This document shows positions 16,412 to 24,644 of a stretch of DNA of 64,000 bases, in pieces (the first letter of the stretch is position 1; each line of letters opens with the position of its first letter). Under the pieces are notes generated by a model. It was not told the origin of the DNA. It worked only from the letters and a program-made list of their open reading frames with translations, and did not search any database. Made by a program: the position numbers and the translations under genes. The stretch spans positions 1 through 64,000 of the forward strand of contig CAVYPM010000018.1 in assembly GCA_963770375.1 (NCBI GenBank), in the 5' to 3' direction. The stretch is from DASVBE01 sp963770375 (GTDB taxonomy: Bacteria > Actinomycetota > Actinomycetes > Streptosporangiales > Streptosporangiaceae).

Positions 16412-17833
16412 ATGCCGAGGACAGCAGTCGCCAGGTCCCCGAGACACGACAGCCAGTCGTCCATGTCGGGCGTGGACGAGCTAATCCAGCGCGGCCGTGG
16501 TCAGGGCTACCTGTCGCTGCCTGAGCTTCGTGCCGCCTTCGGGCGGGCGGGCGTGTCCGCCGCTGAGGCCCGGTCGATTCTCCGCGAGCTCTCGGACGCT
16601 GGCGTTCGCCTCGGGAACGACAAGCCGGCTGCCGCGGGCACCAAGGCCGCCACGGCCACGTCCCCGCAGGCCCGGCTCGACGCCGCCGAGCAGGAGCTCG
16701 CGGCCCTGGACGACCCGGACCCGGCCGACCTGGACGCCGACGACCTCGCCGGCGCTGGCGTGGACGCGGACGACCTGGCTGAGCTGGACACCGCCAGCCA
16801 GGCCGGGCGCACCGCGCGGCCCGCGGACGCGGACGACGTCCCGGCCCCCGCGACGCGGCGCACCCGCCGGGCCGCCGCGGACGACACCGCGGACGCCGAG
16901 GTCGACCTGGATGACCACACCTCGGTCATGGGCGACTCGGTGCACACGTACCTGAAGTCCATCGGCCGGACCAGCCTGCTCACCGCCGAGCAGGAGGTGA
17001 ACCTGGCCAAGCGGATCGAGGCGGGCCTGTTCGCCGAGCACAAGCTGGAGACCGAGGACGGCCTCGGCGCCGATCTCCGGCGCGACCTGGAAGAGGTCGC
17101 CGAGGACGGCCGCCGGGCCAAGGCCCACATGCTGGAGGCCAACCTGCGCCTGGTCGTGTCGGTGGCCAAGAAGTACAGCGACCGCGGGCTGTCCCTGCTG
17201 GACGTGGTGCAGGAGGGCAACCTCGGCCTGATCCGCGCAGTGGAGAAGTTCGACTACTCCAAGGGCTACAAGTTCTCCACCTACGCCATGTGGTGGATCC
17301 GGCAGGCGATCCAGCGAGGCTTCGCGGACTCGGCCCGGACCATCCGGCTGCCCGTGCACGTGCTGGAGATGCTCAGCAAGCTGAGCCGGGTCGAGCGGGA
17401 CATGCACCAGCGCCTGGGCCGCGAGCCGACCCCCGAGGAGCTGGCCGTTGAGCTGGACCGCACCCCGGACCAGATCGAGGAACTGCTGCGCACCAGCCGC
17501 CAGCCGATCAGCCTGGACTCCACCATCGGCGAGGACGGCGAGACCAGCATCGGCGACCTGATCGAGGACGTCGACGCGCCGGCCGCGTCCGAGCTGGTGG
17601 ACCGCCAGCTGATGGCGGACCAGCTGCGGCACGCGCTGGACGCGCTGACCCCGCGGGAGGCCACGATCATGGCCATGCGGTTCGGCCTGTACGACGGCAA
17701 CCCGCACACGCTGGACGAGATCGGCAAGGCCCTGGGCCTGACCCGGGAGCGGATCCGCCAGCTGGAGAAGCAGTCGCTGTCCAAGCTGCGGCACCCGAGC
17801 CGGGCCCAGCCCCTGCTCGACTACGCGAGCTGA
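16412..17833 (+). CDS. sigA: Principal RNA polymerase sigma factor (HrdB/SigA type)
   Basis: A 473-residue group 1 sigma factor. A region 1.1-like segment (VDELIQRGRGQGYLSLPELR) is followed by an acidic Asp/Ala linker at about residues 70-160. Region 1.2 is HTYLKSIGRTSLLTAEQEV, region 2 QEGNLGLIRAVEKFDYSKGY and STYAMWWIRQAIQRG, region 3 RIRLPVHVLEMLSKLSRVER-like, and region 4.2 LTRERIRQLEKQSLSKLRH. ATG 16412 follows GGAGGTG at 16401-16407; the longer open frame upstream lacks such a site. The gene is monocistronic, with a perfect terminator hairpin 18 bases after the stop. The 235-base upstream gap presumably holds its promoter, but I cannot assign boxes. Confidence 0.95.
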   Translation: MPRTAVARSPRHDSQSSMSGVDELIQRGRGQGYLSLPELRAAFGRAGVSAAEARSILRELSDAGVRLGNDKPAAAGTKAATATSPQARLDAAEQELAALDDPDPADLDADDLAGAGVDADDLAELDTASQAGRTARPADADDVPAPATRRTRRAAADDTADAEVDLDDHTSVMGDSVHTYLKSIGRTSLLTAEQEVNLAKRIEAGLFAEHKLETEDGLGADLRRDLEEVAEDGRRAKAHMLEANLRLVVSVAKKYSDRGLSLLDVVQEGNLGLIRAVEKFDYSKGYKFSTYAMWWIRQAIQRGFADSARTIRLPVHVLEMLSKLSRVERDMHQRLGREPTPEELAVELDRTPDQIEELLRTSRQPISLDSTIGEDGETSIGDLIEDVDAPAASELVDRQLMADQLRHALDALTPREATIMAMRFGLYDGNPHTLDEIGKALGLTRERIRQLEKQSLSKLRHPSRAQPLLDYAS

Positions 17834-17851
17834 CCAGCCTGCTCAGGCACT

Positions 17852-17881
17852 GAAGGCGGCGGCCATCTGGCCGCCGCCTTC
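17852..17881 (+). terminator. Terminator hairpin after the sigma factor gene
   Basis: A perfect 13-bp stem (17852-17864 with 17869-17881) around the tetraloop ATCT, between the convergent sigma factor and glyoxalase-family genes. It may serve both directions. Confidence 0.9.
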
Positions 17882-17896
17882 GTCATGCCGGCAGGC

Positions 17897-18253
17897 CTAC
17901 GTGTAGAGCTCCGGGTGGTGCTCGTTGATCTGGACGGCGGCTCCGTCCGGGTCGTGGACTACCATGCTGCGGCCGAAGTTCTCGTCCATGATCGGCCCGG
18001 CCGGGAACCCCGCCGCCGCGAGCCGGGCGGCCACTTTCTCCAGCGGCTCCGCGGCCACGAAGGACAGCTCGACCTGGCGGGCGTCGTCGCCGTGCGACTC
18101 CCTGACGATGTGAAGCCCCAGCGTCCCGCCTGAGGACTCGAGCTCCAGCCAGTTCCCCGACCGCGAGCCGTCGCCGCCGGCCAGGCCGAGCGCGGAGTAG
18201 AAGCGGGCCGCCGCCGCCACATCGGCGACGTAGCGGATGGGCATGACCTTCAC
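17897..18253 (-). CDS. VOC (glyoxalase/bleomycin-resistance fold) protein
   Basis: A 118-residue single VOC module: MPIRYVADVAAAARFYSALG at the start, LELESSGGTLGLHIV in the middle and SMVVHDPDGAAVQINEHHPE at the end. Such proteins dimerise and bind a metal or small ligand; the substrate cannot be predicted. GTG 18253 overlaps the stop of the upstream RHH gene (GTGA); ATG 18244 is an alternative. Cotranscription with a regulator whose operator is visible suggests the level of this protein is controlled by that regulator. Confidence 0.85.
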   Translation of the reverse strand: MKVMPIRYVADVAAAARFYSALGLAGGDGSRSGNWLELESSGGTLGLHIVRESHGDDARQVELSFVAAEPLEKVAARLAAAGFPAGPIMDENFGRSMVVHDPDGAAVQINEHHPELYT

Positions 18254-18449
18254 GAGCGCACCTGACCTTCCTTGTCCTGACCTTCCTTGTCCCTGCCGAG
18301 CCGCTCCAGGTGAGCGGTCAGCGCCTCCTCGACCAGCGGGACAGCGACTGCCCGGCGTCGATGGAGGCGTACTTGGCCCGCCGGATGAGCTCGCGCGGCA
18401 GGTAGACATTGAACTGCGCCTTGTCGTCAGCGGCTGGGTTCGCAGGCAT
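18250..18449 (-). CDS. Ribbon-helix-helix (CopG/ParD-like) regulator, one frame break
   Basis: ATG 18449 opens MPANPAADDKAQFNVYLPRE followed by LIRRAKYASIDAGQSLS, a ribbon-helix-helix start. Near 18338 a base is missing; the continuation LVEEALTAHLERLGRDKEGQ reads in the next frame to TGA 18250-18252, overlapping the glyoxalase-family start. Total about 66 residues, normal for the family. The ending DKEGQDKEGQ comes from a short duplication. RHH proteins bind palindromic operators as dimers of dimers; two identical-core palindromes lie directly upstream, so autoregulation is likely. No toxin gene is adjacent; the partner is a VOC protein. Confidence 0.7.
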
Positions 18450-18454
18450 ACCGA

Positions 18455-18482
18455 GATGCTAGCATCCTAGCTTGCTAGCAAG
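18455..18482 (-). promoter_or_regulatory. Paired palindromic operator for the RHH regulator
   Basis: Two perfect 12-bp palindromes, GATGCTAGCATC (18455-18466) and CTTGCTAGCAAG (18471-18482), share the core TGCTAGCA with centres 16 bp apart. On the minus strand a TAGGAT -10 candidate lies between them, six to twenty bases before the RHH start. The spacing suits cooperative binding of an RHH tetramer. Confidence 0.75.
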
Positions 18483-19585
18483 CCTGACGCGGGGCGATAG
18501 CGACGCTGGCGGGCGCGGGAATTGGCGCGGATTGGCCGACGGGCCGGTTCCGGCGCCGGCCCGGCGTCCCGGCCCGGCGCCGGCGGCCTGGCTGCCCCTC
18601 TCCAATAACCCCGTGCGATTGCATGGCGTGTCAGTACCGCACGCGGAATGGCCGGCGATAACTGGCCGTCTGGGATGGCAATCCAAGCCGTTTTCCCGGC
18701 GCAGGAAATTGCCGGGAAAACGCCCACCGCAGCCGGGCGCGGCCTGCGCTCGCTTACGGGCCAGCCATTCACCGCCCCGCGCCCGGCTGAGCAGGGGCCG
18801 TCGCGGCAGGCCCCTGTGGGCTGATCGAAGGGTGGCCGGTTTGCCCAGTTCAGAGCCTCCCGCCCGGCCGGGCCTGCCGGAGGCACGGGCGCCAGAGCGG
18901 CGGACCAGGATCAGCAGCTCCCGGCCGCTCATGTGAGCGCTAACTACTTTGCCGAAGTGTTACCTAGCGTCAGGGCAGCGATCCCCGGCGCCCTCCCCGG
19001 ATGGCGTGCTCAGCGTGATCTTGCGGCTGTTCCCCGCCGCTGGGCGGGTAGCCGGCCGCTCATTCCGTTACCGGCTGCCGGCTATGGGACCGGGCTATCT
19101 ACAGACACATCCCGATATCAGGGGTTATCGCGGTCCCGTAACGGTTTCCGGTGGCCCGTGAATCACACCGGTACCGCCTGCCGCAGCCGTTGCAGCGGCG
19201 ATCCTGCCCCGCGGTATCCGCCGGGCAAACCTGGGCCCGAACCCGAAACCGGCCCGGGCAGCCGGGGTTCCGGCCCGCCGCGGGCCCTCGCCCGGCCGGC
19301 GTCCCGCCTGCGGATACCCATGAGCGATGTTCATCTTTGCAATGTTTCCAGCGCGTAGCGTAACCACGGTGATTCCGCTGCGGAGGCGAGCCGGCACGGC
19401 TGGTAAACCCGAGTGGGCCGCTCACGCTAACCGGCGGCAAAATCAATAGCTGATTGACCGGAGATTGCCGGTTTGCCGGACCAGGTATGCCTGCCCTGCT
19501 ATGGTCCGGACCGGGGGGCTTTTCCGGCGCCTTCCTGTGTCAGGGCCATTACTAATCCGTTCCGCACAGACTGCCTGGGGCCACT
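18483..19585. other. 1.1-kb region without a recognisable gene; two strong hairpins
   Basis: No open frame here looks like protein. Two hairpins stand out: a perfect 12-bp stem CGTTTTCCCGGC at 18689-18700 with 18711-18722 (10-base loop), and a perfect 8-bp stem at 18792-18799 with 18809-18816. The first shares TTTTCCCGGCG with the inner arm of the dispersed repeat family. From about 18930 the sequence is less GC-rich, as expected of a promoter region for the following conservon. Confidence 0.55.
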
Positions 19586-22246
19586 ATGGGTTTGCGTCTG
19601 AGGTCCGTCCGCCAGAGGATCCTGCTCCTCGTTCTCGTCCCGGTGCTGTCCCTCATCGGGCTGTACGCCTACTCGACCGCCGTGTTCGCTACTCAGGCGA
19701 TCAACCTGGCCAGGACCAACGTCCTGAAGAACTCGACCGCCATGCCGGCCGGGAACTTCTACGGCGCGGTCGGGACCGAGCGCCCGCTGGCCCTGGTGTA
19801 CCTGGCCCGGCCCACCGCGGACGCGCTGAACCAGCTGAAGGCCGCCGAGGCCAAGACCCAGGCGACCGCACTGGCCCTGAAGGCGGCGCTGACCTCCCCG
19901 GGTACCACCGGCAACGAATCGGTGGGTGAGAAGGCCGCGATCAAGGTGCTGCTGGCCGACGTCGCGGGCCTGCCCGCGTTCAACGCGCAGATCGAGGCGC
20001 GGGCGATCAGCCGGGACAACGCGTACAACCACTACAACAAGATCATCAGCGACGGCACCCAGGTCATCAACCAGGCGATCCTGCAGGAAAACGACCCGGA
20101 GCTGGTGACCCAGTCGCTGGCCCTGGTCCGGGTCGGCCGGTCCGAGGAGATGCTGGCCCGCGAACTGGCCCTGCTGGTCAGCGACGTGACCGCGGGGTCC
20201 TTCCCGCAGTCCGACCGGATCGCGTTCACCCAGCTGGTGGGCGCCCGCCGGCAGATTTTCGCGGAGAACATCACCGACCTGATCACGCCGTACCAGCGCG
20301 AGTACGCCCGCGTCACCCCGCAGGACCTGGCCGCCATCAAGGCCGCGGAGAACCGGATCATCACCTCCCGCGGCAACCGGCTGAACCCCCTCCTGTTCGG
20401 TGCCTTCCAGCAGACGTTCCTCAAGCTCCAGGGCGGTGAGAGCGCGGCCGCCAACCGGATCTCGGTGCTGCTGACCGACAAGGCCACGCACGACGCGGAG
20501 CTCATCAACATCCGGCTGTTCGTCCTTGGCGGCCTGGGCCTGCTGGCGGTCATCGCCTCGCTCGTGGTCACCTTCCTGCTCGGCCGCGGCCTGGTCCGCG
20601 AGCTGGCCGAGCTGCGCGGGTCCGCGGAGGACCTGGCCACGCGGCGGCTGCCCGAGGTGATCCAGCGGCTGCGCGACGGCGAGGACGTGGACACCGCCGA
20701 GGACGCCCCCGCCCCGACCGCGAAGATCAGCGAGATCCGCCAGGTGGGCGAGGCCTTCTCCACCGTTCGCCGGACTGCGGTGGAGGCGGCCGTGGGCGAG
20801 GCCCAGCTGCGCCGCGGGATCAGCGACATCTTCCGCAACCTGGCCCGGCGCAGCCAGTCCCTGCTGCACCGCCAGCTGGCCCTGCTCGACACGATGGAGC
20901 GCCGCGCGGACAAGCCGGACGAGCTCGAGGACCTGTTCCGCATCGACCACCTGACGACCAGGATGCGGCGGCACGCGGAAAGCCTGATCATCCTGTCCGG
21001 CGACGCGCCGGCCCGCGGCTGGCGCAACCCGGTGCCGCTGGTCGACGTGATCCGCGCGGCCGTTGCCGAGGTCGAGGACTACACCCGGATCAAGGTCACC
21101 GCCACCACCCGGGCCGGGCTGGCCGGGCCCGCCGTCGGCGACGTGATCCACATGATCGCGGAGCTGGCCGAGAACGCGGCCATCTTCTCCCCGCCGAACA
21201 CCCCGGTGCTGATCGGCGGCGACGTGGTCGGCCGCGGGTTCGCGATCGAGATCGAGGACCGCGGGCTGGGCATGAGCGAGGAGCAGCGGGCCGAGATCAA
21301 CGAGCGGCTGGCCAACCCGCCGCCGTTCGACCTGTCCGGCAGCGACCAGCTGGGCCTGTTCGTGGCCGGCCAGCTGGCCAAGCGGCACAACGTGAAGATC
21401 TTCCTCCGCTCCTCGCCGTACGGCGGCACGACGGCCATCGTGCTGATCCCGCTCACCCTGGTGGTGCCCGAGGGCGCCTTCGACGAGGACCAGGTCCAGG
21501 ACGAGCGGCTGACCCGGCGGGCCGGCCGGCACGTGGCCCCCGACGATTCCGAGGGCTACCCCGGCGACGGCAACGGCCTTGCCGCCAGTTCGGGCTACGC
21601 CCCGAGCCCCGGCTGGCCGTCCGCGCCCGAGCCCGGCCGGCGCGGCGACTCGCTCGGCACCCTGGACCGGGCCCCGGCCCCGTCCGGCACGTCCGGGCTG
21701 ATGACCGCCGAGCCCTCCCGCTCAGGTGCCTGGAGCGTCGAGCCGGCTGCCCCGGCGGAATCCGACGCCACCAGCCCGGGCTTCGGCTACCCGGCCGCGC
21801 CGGAGCGGTCCCCCTCGGCGTACACCGCGGCCAGCCCGGCCGCCGGGCTGCTGGGCAGCGGCGTGACCGGGACGGAGCCGGAAACGGCCAGCCCCGGACG
21901 GGATGGCCTGGAACCAGACGGCGACCCCGGCGACGCTGAGCTGCTGCCGCGCCGGATCCGCCAGGCCAGCATCGCGCCGCAGCTGCGGGACGACACGCAG
22001 GCCGCCCCGGTCAGCCCGGCCCTGGACACGGAAGCCGACGAGGCCGGCGAGGGCCGGTCGCCGGACGAGATCCGGGCCACGATGTCCGCGATCCAGCAGG
22101 GCTGGCAGAAGGGCCGGTCCGTGTTCGACCCGCCCGACCGGGGCCGCGGCCCGTTCCAGCAGCCCGCGGCCGCCAGCGACCAGGACGAGGCCGGATCGCC
22201 CGCCACGTCGTCCGGGACCCCCGGCCGTCCGCCAGGCAAGAAGTGA
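19586..22246 (+). CDS. cvnA: Conservon sensor histidine kinase-like protein with NIT domain
   Basis: 886 residues. An N-terminal membrane segment (ILLLVLVPVLSLIGLYAYST) precedes an extracytoplasmic nitrate/nitrite-sensing-type helical domain at about 40-310. A second membrane segment follows (LFVLGGLGLLAVIASLVVTFLL), then a HAMP-like linker, a helical region (IFRNLARRSQSLLHRQLALL) and a GHKL ATPase domain (IAELAENAAIFSPP, EIEDRGLGMS, GLFVAGQLAKRHN). The usual phosphoacceptor histidine box is replaced by the SLLHRQL-type motif typical of CvnA. The last about 250 residues are Pro/Ala/Ser-rich and probably disordered. It heads cvnABCD, a heterotrimeric-G-protein-like signalling cassette. ATG 19586 gives MGLRLRSVRQR; the ligand is unknown. 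Confidence 0.9.
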   Translation: MGLRLRSVRQRILLLVLVPVLSLIGLYAYSTAVFATQAINLARTNVLKNSTAMPAGNFYGAVGTERPLALVYLARPTADALNQLKAAEAKTQATALALKAALTSPGTTGNESVGEKAAIKVLLADVAGLPAFNAQIEARAISRDNAYNHYNKIISDGTQVINQAILQENDPELVTQSLALVRVGRSEEMLARELALLVSDVTAGSFPQSDRIAFTQLVGARRQIFAENITDLITPYQREYARVTPQDLAAIKAAENRIITSRGNRLNPLLFGAFQQTFLKLQGGESAAANRISVLLTDKATHDAELINIRLFVLGGLGLLAVIASLVVTFLLGRGLVRELAELRGSAEDLATRRLPEVIQRLRDGEDVDTAEDAPAPTAKISEIRQVGEAFSTVRRTAVEAAVGEAQLRRGISDIFRNLARRSQSLLHRQLALLDTMERRADKPDELEDLFRIDHLTTRMRRHAESLIILSGDAPARGWRNPVPLVDVIRAAVAEVEDYTRIKVTATTRAGLAGPAVGDVIHMIAELAENAAIFSPPNTPVLIGGDVVGRGFAIEIEDRGLGMSEEQRAEINERLANPPPFDLSGSDQLGLFVAGQLAKRHNVKIFLRSSPYGGTTAIVLIPLTLVVPEGAFDEDQVQDERLTRRAGRHVAPDDSEGYPGDGNGLAASSGYAPSPGWPSAPEPGRRGDSLGTLDRAPAPSGTSGLMTAEPSRSGAWSVEPAAPAESDATSPGFGYPAAPERSPSAYTAASPAAGLLGSGVTGTEPETASPGRDGLEPDGDPGDAELLPRRIRQASIAPQLRDDTQAAPVSPALDTEADEAGEGRSPDEIRATMSAIQQGWQKGRSVFDPPDRGRGPFQQPAAASDQDEAGSPATSSGTPGRPPGKK

Positions 22247-22259
22247 GTGCGGGGAAACA

Positions 22260-22703
22260 ATGAGCGCAGCGCAGCAGTTCGGGGACGGTGCGGGCATGAC
22301 CTCGGGGGAGCTTGACTGGCTCCTTGACGACCTGGTCAGCCGGGTGGCGCAGATCGACAAGGCGGTAATCCTCTCCCGCGACGGCTTGGTCCTTGGTTCC
22401 TCCCGCAGCCTGGCCAGGGAGGACGCCGAGCACCTGGCCGCGGTGGCGGCGGGCCTCCAGAGCCTGGCCCGCGGCGCCGGACGGCACTTCGGCGGCGGTC
22501 AGGTCCGCCAGGTCATCGTGGAGATGGACGCCTCGTTCCTGTTCGTCACCGCGGCCGGCGACGGCAGTTGCCTGGCCGTGCTGAGCCCGGCGGCCGCCGA
22601 CGCGGGATTGATCGCGTACGAGATGGCGGTGCTGGTCAAGCGGGTGGGACAGCATCTGTCCATCAGCCCCCGGCCGGCCATCGGCGCGGAAACACCGGGC
22701 TGA
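22260..22703 (+). CDS. cvnB: Conservon roadblock/LC7 protein
   Basis: A 147-residue roadblock/LC7-domain protein: LDWLLDDLVSRVAQIDKAVI at the start, then SRDGLVLGSSRSLAREDAEH and GLIAYEMAVLVKRVG. In conservons the roadblock protein interacts with the small GTPase CvnD and probably acts on its nucleotide cycle. It follows cvnA after 13 bases and precedes cvnC after seven, so it is in the same operon. Confidence 0.92.
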   Translation: MSAAQQFGDGAGMTSGELDWLLDDLVSRVAQIDKAVILSRDGLVLGSSRSLAREDAEHLAAVAAGLQSLARGAGRHFGGGQVRQVIVEMDASFLFVTAAGDGSCLAVLSPAAADAGLIAYEMAVLVKRVGQHLSISPRPAIGAETPG

Positions 22704-22710
22704 CCCCGCC

Positions 22711-23085
22711 ATGCCCTCGCCCGCCGACCGCTGGCTGGACAAAGAAGCGGGACCGGTCGTCCGCCCGTATGCGGTAATCAGCGGCCGGACCCGCCCGACC
22801 GGCACCGATCTGGACCTGATTGCGCTGGTCACTGCCGTGCGGGGAGCCCGGGCCAGGTCGGCCGACCTCGGCCCGGAGCACTACTCCATCCTGCGGCTGT
22901 GCCGCCTGCCGGTGTCCGTCGCGGACCTGGCCTCCGACCTGGATCTGCCGGTGGGCGTGATCCGGGTGCTCATAGCAGACCTGCGGGACCTGGAACTGGT
23001 CACGGTCCACAACCCCGCCCCACCCGCGCGGCTGCTCGACCCGCGCATCCTCAGAGAGGTAGTCGATGGCCTACGCAGGCTCTGA
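22711..23085 (+). CDS. cvnC: Conservon DUF742 protein
   Basis: 124 residues, DUF742. Characteristic RPYAVISGRTRPTGTDLDLI near the N-terminus and a winged-helix-like segment (ILRLCRLPVSVADLASDLDL, PVGVIRVLIADLRDLELV). The family accompanies CvnB and CvnD in every conservon; it may bind nucleic acid, but this is not established. Its last 20 bases overlap the cvnD start, so the two are tightly coupled. Confidence 0.92.
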   Translation: MPSPADRWLDKEAGPVVRPYAVISGRTRPTGTDLDLIALVTAVRGARARSADLGPEHYSILRLCRLPVSVADLASDLDLPVGVIRVLIADLRDLELVTVHNPAPPARLLDPRILREVVDGLRRL

Positions 23086-23680
23086 CCAGGGCGGCCCGGG
23101 GGACGCGCCGGTCGCCATCAAGATCCTGGTGGCCGGCGGCTTCGGCGCGGGGAAGACCACCCTGGTCGGCTCGCTGACCGAGATCAAGCCGCTGCGCACC
23201 GAGGAGCCGCTCAGCGAACTCGGCACTCACCTGGACATCACCGACGGCGTCGAGCGGAAGTCCACCACCACGGTCGCGCTGGACTTCGGCCGCATCACGA
23301 TCCGCGACAACCTGGTCATCTACCTGTTCGGCACGCCGGGCCAGGAGCGGTTCTGGTTCATGTGGGACGAGCTGGCCCGCGGCGCGCTCGGCGCCGTGGT
23401 GCTGGCCGACACCCGGCGGCTGGCCGACTGCTTCCCGTCGGTGGACTACTTCGAGCGCCGCGCGATCCCGTTCGTGGTCGCGGTGAACTGCTTCGAGGGG
23501 GCTCGCCGCTACCGGAGCAAGGACGTGCGGACCGCGCTGGACCTGGATCCGGACGTGCCGGTCAGCCTGTGCGACGCGCGGCATTCGACGTCCGGCCGGG
23601 ACGTGCTGGTCAGCCTGGTTGAGCACGCGCTAGTGATGATGTCGGGCCACCGGTCCGCCCCGGCGGTGCCCGCCCCCTAG
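23066..23680 (+). CDS. cvnD: Conservon Ras-like small GTPase
   Basis: A 204-residue GTPase. P-loop GGFGAGKTTL, switch I segment DGVERKSTTTVALDFG, switch II FGTPGQERFWFMWDE, and AVNCFEG in place of the canonical NKxD base-recognition motif, as seen in this family. It is the GTP-binding output of the cvn cassette and likely cycles on the membrane with CvnA-C. The start at 23066 lies inside cvnC. No P450 (cvnE) follows; an 18-bp tandem array and an AraC regulator come next. Confidence 0.92.
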   Translation: MAYAGSDQGGPGDAPVAIKILVAGGFGAGKTTLVGSLTEIKPLRTEEPLSELGTHLDITDGVERKSTTTVALDFGRITIRDNLVIYLFGTPGQERFWFMWDELARGALGAVVLADTRRLADCFPSVDYFERRAIPFVVAVNCFEGARRYRSKDVRTALDLDPDVPVSLCDARHSTSGRDVLVSLVEHALVMMSGHRSAPAVPAP

Positions 23681-23745
23681 CCGGCCGCAACCCCGCAGTG
23701 CTGGCCGCAAACCCAGTGCTGGCCGCAAACCCAGTGGCGGCCGCC
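23680..23745. repeat. 18-bp tandem repeat after cvnD
   Basis: Exact copies of GTGCTGGCCGCAAACCCA at 23698-23715 and 23716-23733, flanked by a degenerate copy (23680-23697) and a partial one (23734-23745). It fills the short gap between cvnD and the AraC gene. Confidence 0.8.
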
Positions 23746-23770
23746 GCCCGCGGTCGGGTAGGCATGAAGC

Positions 23771-24643
23771 ATGCCGACCGCACCCGCCGAGAGTGCCCGG
23801 TACTGGCAGCACGACGCGGTGCCCGGGGTGGACCTGCTGCGGGCCCGGTACGTCACGCACCGCTACGCCCGGCATTCGCACGAGACGTTCACGGTCGGCG
23901 TGATCGAGGCCGGGGTGGAGGAGTTCGCCTACGGCAGCGAGCTGCTCCGGGCCGGCCCGGGCACGGTCGCGCTGCTCAACCCGGAGGTCGTGCACACCGG
24001 CCAGGCCGGCGTCCCCGAGGGCTGGGCCTACCGGGTGCTGTACCCGTCCGTCGGCCTGGTCACCGGCATCGCCGCCGAGCTGGGCGCGGCGCCGGGCACG
24101 CCGAGCTTCCCGCGGACCGTGGTCGACGACCCGGTCGCCGCCCGGCTGGTGCGCGCGGCGCACGTCGCGGCCGAGCGCGGTGACCGGCTGGCCTCCTCCA
24201 CCCTGCTCCGCGCCGGGCTGGCCGGGATCCTCCGCACCCACGCCCGGCTCGGTCGTGAACCCGACCCGCACCCCCGGCTGCGTACGTCTTCATCTGCGGT
24301 CAGCAGAACCCGGGAGCTCCTGGCGGAACGGCTCGCCGACCCGCCCAGCCTGGACGAGCTGGCGGCGGCCGCCGGGATGAGCCCGTTCGCGCTGCTGCGG
24401 GCCTTCCGGGCGGAGACCGGGCTGCCGCCGCACGCCTACCTCAACCAGCTCAGGGTCCGGCTGGCCCGGCAGCTGCTGGACGCCGGGCTGCCGCCCGCCC
24501 AGGTCGCGGCGGACGCCGGGTTCGCCGACCAGCCGCACCTGACCCGGCACTTCAAGCGGGCCGTCGGCGTGCCGCCGGGCGCCTACCAGCGGGAGCGGGC
24601 CGCGGCAAGAACGTACAAGAAGGTGCTGCGGCCCGGCGCCTAG
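23771..24643 (+). CDS. AraC-family transcriptional regulator
   Basis: 290 residues. The N-terminal AraC-type cupin (HRYARHSHETFTVGVIEAGV, LLNPEVVHTGQAG) senses a small ligand. The C-terminal domain carries two helix-turn-helix motifs: LDELAAAAGMSPFALLRAFR and VAADAGFADQPHLTRHFKRA followed by GVPPGAYQ. ATG 23771 is the start. The gene ends one base before the AzlC-AzlD exporter gene on the same strand. AraC regulators are commonly found beside AzlCD exporters, so it probably controls that gene. Confidence 0.92.
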   Translation: MPTAPAESARYWQHDAVPGVDLLRARYVTHRYARHSHETFTVGVIEAGVEEFAYGSELLRAGPGTVALLNPEVVHTGQAGVPEGWAYRVLYPSVGLVTGIAAELGAAPGTPSFPRTVVDDPVAARLVRAAHVAAERGDRLASSTLLRAGLAGILRTHARLGREPDPHPRLRTSSSAVSRTRELLAERLADPPSLDELAAAAGMSPFALLRAFRAETGLPPHAYLNQLRVRLARQLLDAGLPPAQVAADAGFADQPHLTRHFKRAVGVPPGAYQRERAAARTYKKVLRPGA

Positions 24644-24644
24644 C

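Noticed and set aside
18250..18449. Toxin-antitoxin module
   Set aside because: The RHH gene has no adjacent RelE/PIN/GNAT toxin; its partner is a VOC-fold protein.
23680..23745. CRISPR array
   Set aside because: Head-to-tail 18-bp units without spacers and no cas genes.
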